DNA of 64,000 nt, from NCBI RefSeq assembly GCF_033439725.1, contig NW_026944383.1, forward strand, positions 2,666,001 through 2,730,000. Reading direction: 5' to 3'. Below are positions 24,115 to 35,864 of this stretch, piece after piece (the stretch's first letter is position 1; each line of letters starts with the position of its first letter). The notes below the pieces were generated by a model. It did no database searches. It had not been told where the DNA came from and saw nothing but the letters and a program-made list of their open reading frames with translations. The position numbers were made by a program, and so were the translations under genes. Origin of the DNA: Neurospora tetraspora. Lineage: Eukaryota > Ascomycota > Sordariomycetes > Sordariales > Sordariaceae.

Positions 24115-24579
24115 TTATTCCTCTTCCTCTTCCTCCTTTTTCTCTTCTTCGTTATTATCAAATTCATTATCGGGGTCGCTAGAAAATTCGATAGGGGCTA
24201 ACCATATAAGCGGGGAAGAAGATACAGGAATCTCGGGTTTTAAAAAGAGTTTTAAAGAGGGCTCTAGTTCTAGCGTAGGCGCCTTCCCTTTCCCCTTATT
24301 CTTAGGAGCGGCCTTCTTAGGAGCCTTCTTAGGAGCCTTCTTAGGAGCCTTCTTAGGGGCCTTCTTAGGAGTAGCCTTTTTAGGGGTAACTTTCTTCTTA
24401 AATAAATTAGCAATAAATTCCTCTCCTTCAAATTCAATAAAAGTACAACTCTTTTTTGTAGGGTGGGTGGAAGTACGTATTAATTGATTCGAACCCTAAT
24501 CCTCGTCGAAGTAGACCGAAGTAACGCTAACGCAACGAGTCCGCTTCTAGTTCTTCTTCAAAATCGACTTAGGAGGCAT
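24115..24579 (-). pseudogene. Decayed Lys-rich protein with PKKA repeats and acidic tail
   Basis: The minus-strand frame runs from an ATG at 24579 to a TAA at 24115 (155 codons) without frame loss, interrupted by two in-frame stops where Trp would fit. It begins MPPKSILKKN and contains EFEGEEFIANLFKKKVTP. At about residues 70-92 it carries tandem PKKA/TPKKA units followed by KNKGKGKA, and it ends in an acidic run (NEFDNNEEEKKEEEEEE). Basic-repeat plus acidic-tail composition suggests a small chromatin or nucleolar-type protein, but I recognise no family. Its place inside the RIP-like block suggests that it belonged to, or was duplicated with, a repeat. Confidence 0.55.
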
Positions 24580-24690
24580 TATTTTCAATTGATTAATAGA
24601 ATGCAATTACTTTATTTACTTTATACGATAAAAGAGGTTATATAGCACTTCAATTCTGTATAGAAATCATGTAAAAAGACGATATTTTAC

Positions 24691-26199
24691 GATGTGTGTA
24701 TATGTTCTCGCTTGGTTGTTATAGCCAGCTTAGCAAGGTCTTAGTAACTGTCAAGGCGTTTGAGGGTGGGAAAGGCACATTGTCGTCACACACTGACACT
24801 CCAGCCCATCTGATACTCGCCATCCCATCTTCGTGAACATCATCTCAGATCTGTGTTATGGTTGACACTGACCTAAATTCTTTCGTATCTATAAGACAAC
24901 TTCTAACGTCAGAGATATAAAGAGAGAACACATTCAGCCCAAGGGATGATGTTTCATGAAACAGAGAAACGGGTAGCCAAGTGATGGGGATGAAATGGTG
25001 AAGCAGCGCGTATGCCTTGGCTGCTGAGCGTTTGTGAATTGTGTTAAGAGAAAGAGTAAAGTGACCAATCAGCTCTGAGCTTTGCTTAGAGGTTCCCCTG
25101 GATCTGATTCAATTGCCAGGGGCTCCTTTCAACTGTTTGTTTGGCTTTCTGCAGTCCCCACGTTTTTCAAAGTTCAACATGGTCCTGTTCAATATCTCTG
25201 TTTCTTGGGCCGTTCAAAACCGATATGTTTTAAGCTGAAGGAATTGGCTCTGAAGTGCTTCAAGCCAAGTCTCGAGTTGGGATCTCCTTCACTTTTGGAG
25301 AAAAATTTCGACTGTTGGTGCAGCCCAAGGACATTGGACGCCGTGGCGTCTGGGGGGGAATACCTCAGCCTTCGGGTTTCCTTCTTGCCGCGGCAATATC
25401 CAACAATGGACTGTTTTCGGATTCAGAACCGCTGGAGCCTTCAGCCCTATGGCAGCCGCCGTGAGGTCTAGGTAGGTCTGTGTGGGTAGCTCGGACTCTG
25501 GGGGCAATCGTACATACTTTCGAATCTGCCTCAGCGTTGATGTATCAAGATCTTATCAGATGGTCGGATCGACCGAGTTGAGCCAAAATGGTGAGAACAC
25601 AAAGGAAGCCAAAGGAAACACCCCACTCCATGAATTGCGTGCTGGCCTGAAACGGCCCCGCGATCAATGACACCAAAATGCTAGCCGATGTCGTCGTATC
25701 GGTAGGCTTTGCTGGCAAAGTTTATGTTGAGCTGTTGTTGTTGTTGTTGCTGATGGTGTTGCTGTCGACAATCGGTACCCAAAGATGCCGAGTAAATATG
25801 CTCTTCTTTTGGGAACAAGAATCGAAATGAATTTGATCTTCAAGCTCTCGAGTTGAAACACCAAAACAACAACATCTCCATGCAATGCCAAGACGCCTTA
25901 TGACATGTGTTGCCGGAAGTGATGCCGAATTTGTAAGCGCCACTCAATCGTACCGCGAGAACGAGATGACGGCAATGCGGGGTTGTGGTTCGCTCATCCC
26001 CTGACGAACCCCACCTGGATGCCAGCGATCCTCGGACGCCGAACTTTCCCCCGTGGCCCCCCGCTTCTTCAGGTCCAAGTATAACGTACCCATTTTTCTC
26101 CCAAGATCTTCTCTGCTGCTTCCTCTGCTTCAGTAAACACACAACCTACTAGATACCCAAACAAACCGCTTCTACCCAAGCACTTCTAAATCCGTCAAA
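24691..26199. promoter_or_regulatory. Upstream region of sod-1
   Basis: About 1.5 kb between the AT-rich block and the sod-1 ATG. Short open frames have no recognisable domain. A CCCCT stress-element core occurs in CCCCTGACG near 25,998, and a GTTGTT-type simple repeat lies at about 25,734-25,750. The last 100 bases before the ATG are pyrimidine-rich with CAA-type motifs, fitting a 5' leader. Regulation by oxidative stress is expected for the gene but is not proven by these motifs. Confidence 0.45.
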
Positions 26200-27116
26200 A
26201 TGGTCAAGGCTGGTAAGCAACATCCACTGCAATGCGTCACATTCATCCCGCCGTCATGTTCTCGAGGTTGCCTTGCGGCTACCCATCCGCCATCAGACGA
26301 TCCGAGTGGAGGGATCGGTTGCCCACGCGTTGGTTTGAGCGAGTTTCTGCTCGTGGCCGGACACCTTGATGGGCACCTTAATCATCACGTCCCTCGACGA
26401 ATGACGCAGGACGAACGCGAGAACCTCTCTGGCTACCGGGTCCCTGCATTATTGGCTAGACGGCAGTACGGCTAACCTTTCTTCTTTCACCCATCCAGTC
26501 GCTGTTCTCCGTGGTGACTCCAACGTCAAGGGCACCGTGATCTTCGAGCAGGAGTCCGAGTCCGCTCCCACCACCATCACCTACGACATCTCCGGCAACG
26601 ACCCCAACGCCAAGCGTGGCTTCCACATCCACACCTTCGGTGACAACACCAACGGCTGCACCTCTGCCGGCCCTCACTGTGAGTGATCCGAGATCCGAGT
26701 CCCCGGGAACGTGGAACGTGGAGAAGAGAGGAGGTGATCACCATAGCAGTAGACTGACCAATGTGCCCTTACCCATCCGCAGTCAACCCCCGTGGCACCA
26801 CCCACGGCGACCGCACCGCCGAGGTCCGCCACGTCGGTGATCTCGGCAACCTCGAGACCGATGCCCAGGGCAACGCCAAGGGCTCCGTGACTGACAACCT
26901 CGTCAAGCTCATCGGCCCCGAGAGCGTCATTGGCGTATGTTCCTCCCAGATTGTCCGTTCAACTACAGTGTTTCCTCTTGCTAACTTTTCCAACAGCGCA
27001 CCGTCGTCGTCCACGCCGGCACTGACGACCTTGGCAAGGGTGGCAACGAGGAGTCCCTCAAGACTGGCAACGCCGGTCCCCGCCCTGCCTGCGGCGTCAT
27101 TGGTATCTCCCAGTAA
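26200..27116 (+). CDS. sod-1: Cu/Zn superoxide dismutase
   Basis: Cytosolic enzyme that dismutates superoxide to oxygen and hydrogen peroxide. Four exons: 26200-26212, 26499-26678, 26783-26934 and 26997-27116; introns of 286, 104 and 62 bases, all GT-AG, the first with a GCTAAC branch site. The product is 154 residues, the normal length. All metal ligands are visible: FHIHTFGD (two Cu His), GPHFNP (bridging His), THGD and RHVGDLGN (Zn His, His and Asp), and [14 protein letters not shown] (Cu His and the electrostatic loop). The cysteines for the intramolecular disulfide (GCTSAG and RPACGVIGI) are present. The protein is close to N. crassa SOD-1 as I recall it. The first exon codes for only four and a third residues. 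Confidence 0.98.
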
Positions 27117-27706
27117 ACGTCTCAACCGGTCGGATAGTTTACGTTGTTAGACTGTTGTAACCTGAGATGGTCTGCTGTCAAGCGGCGTGAATAAAATTGT
27201 AAAAGTGAAGAACCAAGCCAGCCCATTTCGAAAGTTTCTATGACCGTGATCCAATCCTGTGTTTGGTATGCAGAGGTCGGTAATTATACTGTCATTGGAA
27301 CCTTCAAAGCTCAAACTACTTGCCTCGTAGAAACCGACAATCTAGTTAGCTTTACAAGCAAATCTCATAACTATACTAAAGCGAAGAGACCGGCCTGTCA
27401 CTCCAAATGGATGCCCTGCATGTCCTCTCCAAACCGTTCCTCTGATATGAAGCTTGATCCTTGCTTGGAGCTCTAGCTTAGGAGCTTGGGCAGCTGGGCT
27501 GTCACGGCAACTTAGCAATGTGGAGACGCCCGGCTACCGCTGTCATGCTCCCAGCCGTTTCCAGGTACCGCGGGGGATGTGATCGGAAGTTTGCAGATGA
27601 GAACCGTTGTTTAGAGATTAACGATATAAATAGTTCAACTTTCTCTAACCAAGTCCAAAAAGATGTTCACTATATCTACGGGCTTAAGCATATACGAGCT
27701 ACTTCG
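27117..27706. other. Spacer between convergent sod-1 and the 2EXR gene
   Basis: About 590 bases between two convergent stop codons. It contains AATAAAATTG near 27,189, a plausible poly(A) signal for sod-1. No gene is seen. Confidence 0.5.
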
Positions 27707-28573
27707 TTAAACTCCTGATAGCTCCGCTCTCGCCTGTTCCTCCTTGTCATAAATATCAATCTCATACGCATCTACAATCAACTCATACCCAGGATCAATC
27801 ACCAACACGTCCCACCTGGGAATAGGGAACTTCATCTCCAACTCGGTTTCGACGCCAGCCCAGTCATACACGTCTTGGCCATAGGCACAGACGATGTGGA
27901 GTTCCTTGACGTTGACGAAACTGGAAATCCGTCGAAGGTCTGAAATGTCAACCACGTCTTCGTCGAGGTCACGCTGAAACCTGAGCGCTTTGATCTTGGG
28001 TGCGTAAGATGAGAAATGGCGGAATAGACTGGGACCGATGGAGAGCATGTCGAGGTCGAAGTTCACCCAGACGTAGTGGCGCGGTTCCTTGTCGTCCAGA
28101 TTTGGACCTGGCTCTGTTCGCTGCTCGGGATCCTTTTCGTCCAGTTCCAGTTCCTCGCCGGCGTGTCTTGCGATTGGTAAATCCTGAAAGGCTTTCTGGT
28201 AGTAGTTCCCCCCAAGGTGATTCCTTGCTTCTCGACAGGTCTGCAACGGCGCCGGCACCGGCGTAGACGAAAACAAAGGGAAGACATCTCCCTCTTCGGG
28301 AGAGACTTTGTTGAATCTCTTAGTAACCATATCGTAGTCATAGTCCTTCTTGCTGTACTCAACGCGGACTTCGACAATCCGAGGCTCGACCGTCATCTCC
28401 CATATGCGAAGTCGAACCTCCCGTGGGAGACGGGGGAACTGGGGGAAGGGAAACATGGGCAAGGGAGGCTTTATGTTCCCTCTTCCTCTTGGGGTCCCGT
28501 TAGGGTAGAGCATCACCTCTTCGTGGCCGTGGACGGCCCAGAAGGGGGGGTGAGTACGGCTTCGGTCTGGCAT
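27707..28573 (-). CDS. 2EXR-domain protein of unknown function
   Basis: Single-exon gene of 288 residues, starting MPDRSRTHPPFWAVHG. The segment FPQFPRLPREVRLRIWEMTV at about residues 43-62 is the 2EXR motif (F-x-LP-E-R-x-IW), found in a large, expanded family of filamentous-fungal proteins of unknown biochemical function. It is followed by the usual PRIVEVRVEY and by PAPLQTCREARNHLG, which matches the family's L-x-C-x-E-(A/S)-R motif. The C-terminal half is acidic with no known domain. The gene is divergent from the Tudor-SN gene (902 bases between the starts). Such genes are often lineage-specific and can lie near accessory regions. Confidence 0.85.
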   Translation of the reverse strand: MPDRSRTHPPFWAVHGHEEVMLYPNGTPRGRGNIKPPLPMFPFPQFPRLPREVRLRIWEMTVEPRIVEVRVEYSKKDYDYDMVTKRFNKVSPEEGDVFPLFSSTPVPAPLQTCREARNHLGGNYYQKAFQDLPIARHAGEELELDEKDPEQRTEPGPNLDDKEPRHYVWVNFDLDMLSIGPSLFRHFSSYAPKIKALRFQRDLDEDVVDISDLRRISSFVNVKELHIVCAYGQDVYDWAGVETELEMKFPIPRWDVLVIDPGYELIVDAYEIDIYDKEEQARAELSGV

Positions 28574-29475
28574 TTTTGAGGTGTATGAACTGTAATTTTC
28601 TTTTCTGTGTTAGAACGGAGCACTGCTCAACTTGAAAGGCTTCATTGATGACATGTCAGGTTGCAAAAACAACAGCTGAGGTGGTGATGCTGCCTGGAGA
28701 GACGCCAAGGTATCTTTGGGTGTCCTAGGTACTTCGAGGTACCTTGACTATTCAGCAGAAACAGAGCTTGGAAGAAGTATCGGTCAAGTACCCTTCAACA
28801 GCCCCTGAAACAGGTCCCCTGGCGGGGAGGCGTTTCCAGAACAGCTGTTGAGGGGCTCTTACCCCACATTTCAGATGGGGCGAGGATGGATGAAATGGCG
28901 AAAGCTGTCCAGATTGGACCAGCAAGGGAAACCGTGACACACCGACAGCTGTCCTTCCACCTGGAGTTGCCGCACCTTGAGAGCTTCCGTCCCATCCACC
29001 AACCGGTCAGAGTCTCAACTTCAAGTTGTACTTCCTCCTCTTTTGCCGTCTGCAAAATCTCTCCTTTTTCCATATCACAACTTCTCTACACGCTTTAGTA
29101 TATCACGATTCCAGAGCTCTCTCTCCTTCCCCTTGCTGAGCTGCTGTTGGTTTCTTTTTTTATTTCTATCAGGTATGCAAGACAGCTCCCCCACCGGTTC
29201 TGCCCCTCTCGTTCTCCGATGTGCCTCCCGGCCGGACCACGGCATGATCCAAACACCAAGTCGAAGCTACATGGAAGCATGTCAGCCTTGGAATATCTGC
29301 ATCCTCGAGTTTCGATGACGACTCGGAGACCAATACGGTCTCAGTTGGCACCTTGGTTGCCAAATTTTGTATACATGATACATCCCTAACACCTCCGTCT
29401 TCCAGTACTACACCTTAATACTTCCAAACACCCTCGACCGTTACCGCACGAGCTCCGCCTCGAACATCCTTAGCC
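28574..29475. promoter_or_regulatory. Divergent upstream region of the 2EXR and Tudor-SN genes
   Basis: This 902-base interval separates two divergent start codons. The part nearer 29,475 is pyrimidine-rich and may include a spliced 5' leader of the Tudor-SN gene. The short duplicated phrase AGGTACCT/AGGTACTTCGAGGTACC near 28,727-28,743 is the only local repeat I noticed. Confidence 0.45.
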
Positions 29476-32190
29476 ATGTCGTTCTTCGCTCAAGTAAAAT
29501 CCGTGCTGAGCGGTGACACCTTGATCCTCGCCAACCCCAAGAACCCAGCGGTCGAGCGCCAGTTCTCTCTTGCCTATGTCACTGCTCCCCGTCTGAGCAA
29601 AGATGGCGACGAGCCATACGCTTTCCAGTCCCGCGAGTTCCTCAGGGAACTGACCCTCGGCAAGCCCATCAAGTGCACTGTTCTTTGTAAGCTTGCTGCC
29701 CCCTCTACTTGCCTCAGTTGCTCGCACACCAACATTTGCTAACTTGGAACTCAAAAAGACACCATCCCCAACTCCGGCAGGGAATATGGCATTGCACAAC
29801 TTCAGGACGGAACCGAGCTTCCCGAGGCTGCCGTCAAGGCTGGCTGGCTCAAGGTCAGGGAGGATGCCGGCAGGAAAGACGACTCCGAGGAGATCCTCGA
29901 CAGACTCGACAAGCTTAGGGAATTTGAAACCCAGGCGAAGAACGAACAAAAGGGCCTTCACGCTGGCAAGGATGGCTTTATCGCGGTTCAGAACGACCTC
30001 GGTGACCCCGACTTCCTTAACCAGTGGAAGGGCAAGACTGTGGACGCCGTCATTGAGAAGGTCATTAGCGGAGACCGTCTCCTTGCCCGTCTTCTCCTTA
30101 GCGACAAGAAGCACTACCAGGTCATGACTCTCATTTCCGGTATCAGGACACCTTCGACCGCCAGGACGAACCCCTCCACTGGCCAGACACAGCCTGCCGA
30201 GGAATACGGCGAGGAGGCCAAGAGATTCGTTGAGACCCGCCTCCTTCAGCGCAAGTTGAAGGTCAAGATCGTCGGTGCCAGCCCCCAGGGGCAGCTTGTT
30301 GCTACCATCCTTCACCCCAACGGCAATATTGCCGAGTTCCTCCTTCAGGACGGCCTTGCCCGTTGCAACGACTTCCACTCCGTCTTCCTCGGTCCTGATA
30401 TGGCTGCTCTCCGTGCTGCCGAGAAGAAGGCCCAGTCCGCTCAGCTGCGGTTGCACAAGGGCCACGTTGCCAAGGCTACTGGTGGTGGTAAGGACCTCGA
30501 CGTGACTGTCAGCAAGATTGTCGGTGCCGATACCATCCTTGTCCGGAACAAGGCCGGCGAGGACAAGAGGCTTAGCTTGAGCAGCATTCGTGGTCCCAGA
30601 GCTGGTGAGCCTTCCGAGGCTCCCTGGAGAGAGGAGGCCAAGGAGTTCCTGCGCAAGAAGGTCATCGGCAAGCACGTTCGCGTCTCGATTGACGGCTCCA
30701 AGGCTGCCACCGATGACTTTGAGGCCCGTGATGTTGCCACTGTCACTCGCGATGGCAAGAACATCGGTTTGATGCTTGTTCAGGAGGGTTATGCTACTGT
30801 CATCAGGCACCGCAAGGATGACACTGACCGCGCTCCCAACTACGATGAGCTTCTTGCTGCCCAGGAAACGGCTAAGGAGGAGAAGAAGGGTATCTGGTCT
30901 GGCAAGAGCCCCAAGATCAAGCAGTACACCGACATGTCCGAGAGCGCACAAAAGGCCAAGCTTCAGCTTTCTACCCTCTCGAGGCAAAAGAAGGTTCCCG
31001 GTATTGTTGACTTCTGCAAGTCTGGTTCTCGCTTCACTGTCTTGATTCCTCGTGAGGGTGTCAAGATTACCCTGGTTCTCGCCGGTATCCGCGCTCCTCG
31101 TGCTGGCCGCACGCCTAAGGAGCAGGGTGAGCCCTTCGGAAACGAGGCTCTTGAGTTAGCCAACAGACGCTGCAACCAGAGAGATTGCGAGATTGATGTT
31201 CACGACATTGACAAGGTCGGCGGCTTCATCGGTGACCTTTACATCGGTCGTGAGAGCTTTGCCAAGCTCCTTGTTGAGGAGGGTCTCGCTTCCGTTCATC
31301 AATACTCCGCCGAGAAGTCCGGCAATGCTGCTGAGCTCAACGCCGCTGAGAAGCGTGCCAAGGAGGCTCGTAAGGGCCTGTGGAAGGACTGGGATCCTTC
31401 CCAGGATGCCGCTGAGGAGGAGGAGGAGGCTGCGGCTGCGGCTCCTGAAGTTGAGCTTACCATCAGAGAGAAGCGCAACGATTACCGCGACATCGTCATC
31501 ACCAACGTTGATGCCAACGGCAAGCTTAAGATCCAGGAGGTTGGCAAGGGCACTGCTGCCTTGACTACCCTGATGAACGAGTTCAAGAAGTACCACAGCA
31601 ACCCTGCCAACAAGAAGTCCCTCCCGGACGCACCCAAGACTGGTGAGCTTGTGGCTGCTCAGTTCAGCGCCGATGGCGAGTGGTACAGAGCCCGCGTCAG
31701 GTCGAACGATCGCAGCGCCAAGGTTGCCGAGGTCGTCTACATCGACTACGGTAACTCCGAGAAGCAGCCCTGGTCTAAGCTCCGTCCTCTCGACGCGCAG
31801 TTTGGCGTCCAGAAGCTCAAGGCCCAGGCCATTGATGCTTCCCTGTCCTTCGTTCAGCTTCCTTCCGCTACCCACTACCTTGATGAGGCCATCAACATCA
31901 TCTACGAGCTGACCGAGGGCAGACAGCTCGTCGGCAGCTTTGACTACATCGACAACAAGGAGGGTCTCAGCTACATCACCATCTACGACCCCAAGGATGC
32001 CAAGGACCCTGATTCGTCTCTCAACCGCGAGATTCTCTCGACTGGATACGCCATGGTTCCCATGAAGCTCAAGGCGTGGGAGAGGAGCCCCGTGTTCGAG
32101 AAGACGCTCAAGTCGTACCAGAAGGCCCAAGAACAGGCCAAGGATTCGCGTCTTGGTATGTGGGAGTATGGCGATATCACTGAGGACTAG
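29476..32190 (+). CDS. Tudor staphylococcal nuclease (SND1/Tudor-SN)
   Basis: Multifunctional RNA-binding protein of cytoplasmic RNA granules and, in other eukaryotes, the spliceosome. Two exons: 29476-29686 and 29759-32190; the 72-base intron starts GTAAGC and ends AAG; 880 residues. Four staphylococcal-nuclease-like repeats lie at about 1-140, 160-310, 315-465 and 479-617. Each begins with a V-x-x-V-x-S/x-GD-x-L type strand (VKSVLSGDTLIL; VIEKVISGDRLLARLL; VSKIVGADTILVRN). A Tudor domain follows at about 695-755 (GELVAAQFSADGEWYRARV and YIDYGNSE, with aromatic cage residues). A partial fifth nuclease repeat ends the protein. The nuclease catalytic residues are usually degenerate in this family. 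Length and order match SND1 orthologues. Confidence 0.95.
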
Positions 32191-33850
32191 GATCTCTCGG
32201 TGCTTATGCCGGAGAGGTGTGTTATGCCAGAGAGATTTGTTGCTTTTTTAAAGTTATAAGGAGCAGGGCAAGGCAGGGGCGGGCAAAAGCTGATATCCTT
32301 TGGTGTTCATGACGATCAATAGGGAGAAAAAAAACATGGGATAATTGATATGGTTTTGAAAGAGTTAAACCGCTATTTTCGTGATGTGAAATGTTTATGT
32401 GAACTCAATACGAGTGGCTAGCCGTACATGAAACTGCCGATCGCCGGAGCTAACAAATGGGTCATGCTTTGGTGGTGGTGAAGATCTGGGAGAGTCTCGC
32501 CGTTAAAGTCGCCGGCCGGATAAAAAGGCAGTAAGAAACGTGGCCGGGTAAATTGGTCAGGTCAAGCTCCCCTTGCTCTTGTCTCCAGTTGCACCGAGCT
32601 GTGGAACCGCAAGTCCCCTGGAGGCTGGAAGAATGGCAGAATGTCTAAAGTGCCCAATGGTAAGAATCAAGAGATGCGCGTGAGCCTGATGAATGTTGGG
32701 AGAGGTTTCTTTTGCATTTCACTATTCTACCAGACCAACTTTCATAGCACAGCGATGGTTAACATTTCAACGAAAAGAAACGCCGGTAACCAAAGGGAAA
32801 AGACGTCGATGACTGTCACTGCACTGGTGACATAAAATCAGTGGAGTCCCGTAAACACGCCCGGCCGATCCGAATGGGGTCACTGGCGAGGAACTGGGTG
32901 TGACGTTATGGCATCACTAACATTCACGCTACGGCGCACTAACAAACCTCCAACCCCCCAAAGCACCCCCAAAGTCCCAAACGACCAACCCCCACGCAAG
33001 GAATGGGATACGAATTGGGATGAGGAAGCTAGTTGACAGTGTGTTGGATGCTCTGGATGAAAGGTGTTGATCAGGACAGAACATGAAATGGGTTGTGGCT
33101 GAAAATCCCGGGAGGAAAGTTCGGCAGTGCGGCCGAAGCGGAAGGGCGGCCATCGAGGTGCTTTCTTGGTGCTTGGATGAACAATACTCGCCACATAGGT
33201 GTTTCTGCGAAACTGGCCGTGCTGTGGCCTGAAATGGCAAATAGTCTGGGTCGGAGAAGTGCGCTTAGTGACGGGAAGAGGAAGACAGACAAGAACTGAA
33301 AAGTGTCAAAGCAAAGAACCACAGAGCTTCTCCAAGAAGGCGTGGAAGGGTAGATCAAGGGACCACCTTGATGAGATTTATAGCTACTTTTGGGTCCGAG
33401 AGAGTTTCCGGACCTTGCAGAAGAAGTGCAGAAAGAATGCCAAAGACTCGACGAAATGTGGGGATCATGCAAACCGGATGCCGGGATAGAAAGGTATATG
33501 ACGATGGTGATGATATCCCCGCTATTTGGCCGTGGGACGGATTTCTAGGTGTCATATTAGTAAACCAGGACAAGAATTTATGACAAGACCCCTCCGTTGC
33601 AGGCACCATCCACACCATTCCACCATCCGCTAATGTAGCGAAGCGTGCCAAGACTGGACGTTGCCATTTTCACCGTCATTCTCCAATACCACTTCAAAGC
33701 GAACTCCCCCTTCAACAACTTCGCCTGATTTCCAATTCCTTCCCATCTTTCTTCTTCTCTACAACAAAACATTCTCTTTGATTGATACGCCCCCAAAACA
33801 CCAACGACAAACCACCCCTTAATACTATTGACGCATACACATCACCCAAA
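32191..33850. other. Spacer holding Tudor-SN 3' end and transaldolase promoter
   Basis: About 1.7 kb between two genes read in the same direction. The first 200 bases are the presumed 3' UTR of the Tudor-SN gene. The last 150 bases are CT-rich and then CAA-rich, a typical strong-promoter leader for transaldolase. No credible gene is seen between them on either strand. Confidence 0.5.
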
Positions 33851-35268
33851 ATGTCTAACTCTCTCGAGCAGCTCAAGGCCACTGGCACTGTACGTTAATT
33901 CCGTCATTCCTGTTTCCCCTGTACCCCGCCAAACCCCTCATCCGATGATTCGGGGGCTTTTTGTGAAGCTTCCCACACGAACCATCGCAGCCCGATGGGG
34001 TTTTTGCGACGATGCGAGATGCTTCATTGTATCTGTGTCTGTTTTGCGACGTTCTGCGACAATTTGGTGAACAAGCTGCTAACCGCTGCATCTTTGCGCA
34101 ATGTATAGGTTGTCGTCTGTGACTCAGGTAAGCTTCTTTCCACCAGCTTCCTCCGATGTAGGAGCAGAACACCATGACACCATGATACTAACGATTTCCT
34201 GCGTCCGACAGGCGACTTCGCTACCATGGCCAAGTACAAGCCCCAAGATGCCACCACCAACCCCTCCCTGATTCTCGCCGCCACCAAGAAGCCCGAGTAC
34301 GGCGCTCTCCTCGACGCCGCCATCGCTGAGGCCAAGAAGGGCCCCGGCTCCCCTGAGGAGAAGGTCGATGCCGCTCTCGACTACCTCCTTGTCCAGTTCG
34401 GCAAGAAGATTCTCGAGATCGTCCCCGGCAAGGTCTCCACTGAGGTCGATGCCGCCCTCTCTTTCGACACCAAGGCTTCCGTCGACAAGGCTCTTCACAT
34501 CATCAAGGTGCGTTTTCCTCAACATTTTCGCCTACCGGACTCCTTAACTTGGGGAAATACTGACTTTTTCTCCAACAGCTCTACGAGGCCGAGGGCATCT
34601 CCAAGGACCGCGTCCTGATCAAGATCGCCTCCACCTGGGAGGGCATCAAGGCCGCCGAGATTCTCCAGCGCGACCACGGCATCAACTGCAACCTCACTCT
34701 CATGTTCTCCCTTACCCAGGCCATCACCGCCGCCGAGGCCGGTGCCTTCCTCATCTCCCCCTTCGTCGGCCGTATCCTTGACTGGTTCAAGGCGCACACC
34801 GGCAAGGACTACTCCAAGGAGGAGGACCCCGGTGTGGCTTCCGTCAAGTCCATCTACAACTACTACAAGAAGTTCGACTACAAGACCATTGTCATGGGTG
34901 CCTCTTTCCGCAACATTGGCGAGATCACTGAGCTCGCTGGCTGCGACTACCTTACCATCTCTGTAAGTTTTTACACCGTCTGTCCTCCTACATTTAAATC
35001 AACAAGTACTAATACATACGAAAAAAAACAGCCCAACCTCCTCGAGGAGCTCCTCAACTCCGATGCTCCCGTCCCCCAGAAGCTCAACGCCGCCGACGCC
35101 CACAGCCTCTCGCTCGAGAAGAAGACCTACATCAACAACGAGCCCACCTTCCGCTTCGACTTCAACGAGGACCAGATGGCCGTCGAGAAGCTCCGCGAGG
35201 GTATCTCCAAGTTCGCTGCTGATGCCGTCACCCTCAAGGACATCATCAAGCAGAAGCTTGCTGAGTAA
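33851..35268 (+). CDS. tal: Transaldolase
   Basis: Cytosolic enzyme of the non-oxidative pentose phosphate pathway that moves a dihydroxyacetone unit between sugar phosphates through a Schiff-base lysine. Five exons: 33851-33889, 34109-34127, 34212-34507, 34579-34962 and 35032-35268. They give 324 residues, normal for class I transaldolase. Introns are GT-AG; the last has a TACTAAT branch site. Exon 2 is a micro-exon of 19 bases coding VVVCDSG, which with exon 3 forms the conserved D-S/T-GDF segment with the catalytic Asp. Also visible are [13 protein letters not shown], the active-site lysine in [12 protein letters not shown], and [11 protein letters not shown]. The gene converges on the Gpi2 gene. 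Confidence 0.97.
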
Positions 35269-35864
35269 GCGTGCGGTGGTGGTAATGGTTATATAATTTA
35301 GAATGAACAAAAATGGATGATGATGAATTTTATGGCAATTCCTTGTCTTCCTGTTTGCGTGCGTGTGTATTGAGTGTTTTCGGTGTAGATATTTCGGCAA
35401 CTACGTTAGATGAAGGTTAGGTTTCCTTGTGCAGTACTTGGTGGCGTGTTATGCAATTGGTTGAGTTTATAAAGTCCGTTGACTTGAGATGACTGAATGG
35501 TTTAACGGTAGATGTCATCCGAACTTGCATCCATTGGGATGAAATCACGACGGCCAATGTCTACCGTTGTTGATTGTGATCCTGAGCGGCATGTGAAGAG
35601 TGATATGATTCGTCTCTATGCTGTCCTTACTTAGAGAAACAACCACCATCTCTTCATCATCTCTTCACCACCATCACATACCCTTCCACTTCACTCTCAT
35701 ACAACCTCCATTACGTTATTATACAAGTCATCACAGTAATCCGCATTATATACCCAAAAAACTTGAGAAACATTATTTAAAACCAAACCCATAATATCTA
35801 AACCTCTTTAACCCACCAACCCACCCCTCTTTATACAACCCAACCCAACCCAATCCCAGGTGAT
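35269..35864. other. Spacer between convergent transaldolase and Gpi2 genes
   Basis: About 600 bases holding two 3' ends. It includes short CCACC and ACCCA-type low-complexity DNA near 35,640-35,860. A sequence around 35,500 superficially resembles a tRNA A box but has no matching B box. No gene is seen. Confidence 0.5.

Larger units (their letters stand above)
20270..24690. repeat. AT-rich, RIP-like block with nested mobile-element relics
   Basis: About 4.4 kb of strongly AT-rich, TA-rich DNA lies between the Rho GEF and sod-1 genes. Where two copies of a sequence can be compared (the two LTRs), most differences I checked are C/T or G/A transitions, the signature of RIP. No long open frame survives. 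The block contains an LTR element, a decayed transposase-like frame and a decayed Lys-rich frame, each listed separately. It is probably heterochromatic and DNA-methylated, as such blocks are in Neurospora. Confidence 0.85.

Noticed and set aside
29470-30987. Minus-strand frame of 505 codons opposite the Tudor-SN gene
   Set aside because: Leu/Gly/Val-rich shadow of a highly codon-biased gene; the sense strand carries clear SN repeats.
33505-33535. GATATCCCCGCTATTTGGCC resembling the fold-back arm
   Set aside because: Only short blocks match and there is no inverted partner nearby, so it is not counted as a third copy.
35485-35530. tRNA A-box-like TGGTTTAACGG
   Set aside because: No matching B box or cloverleaf downstream; it lies in the 3' flank of transaldolase.
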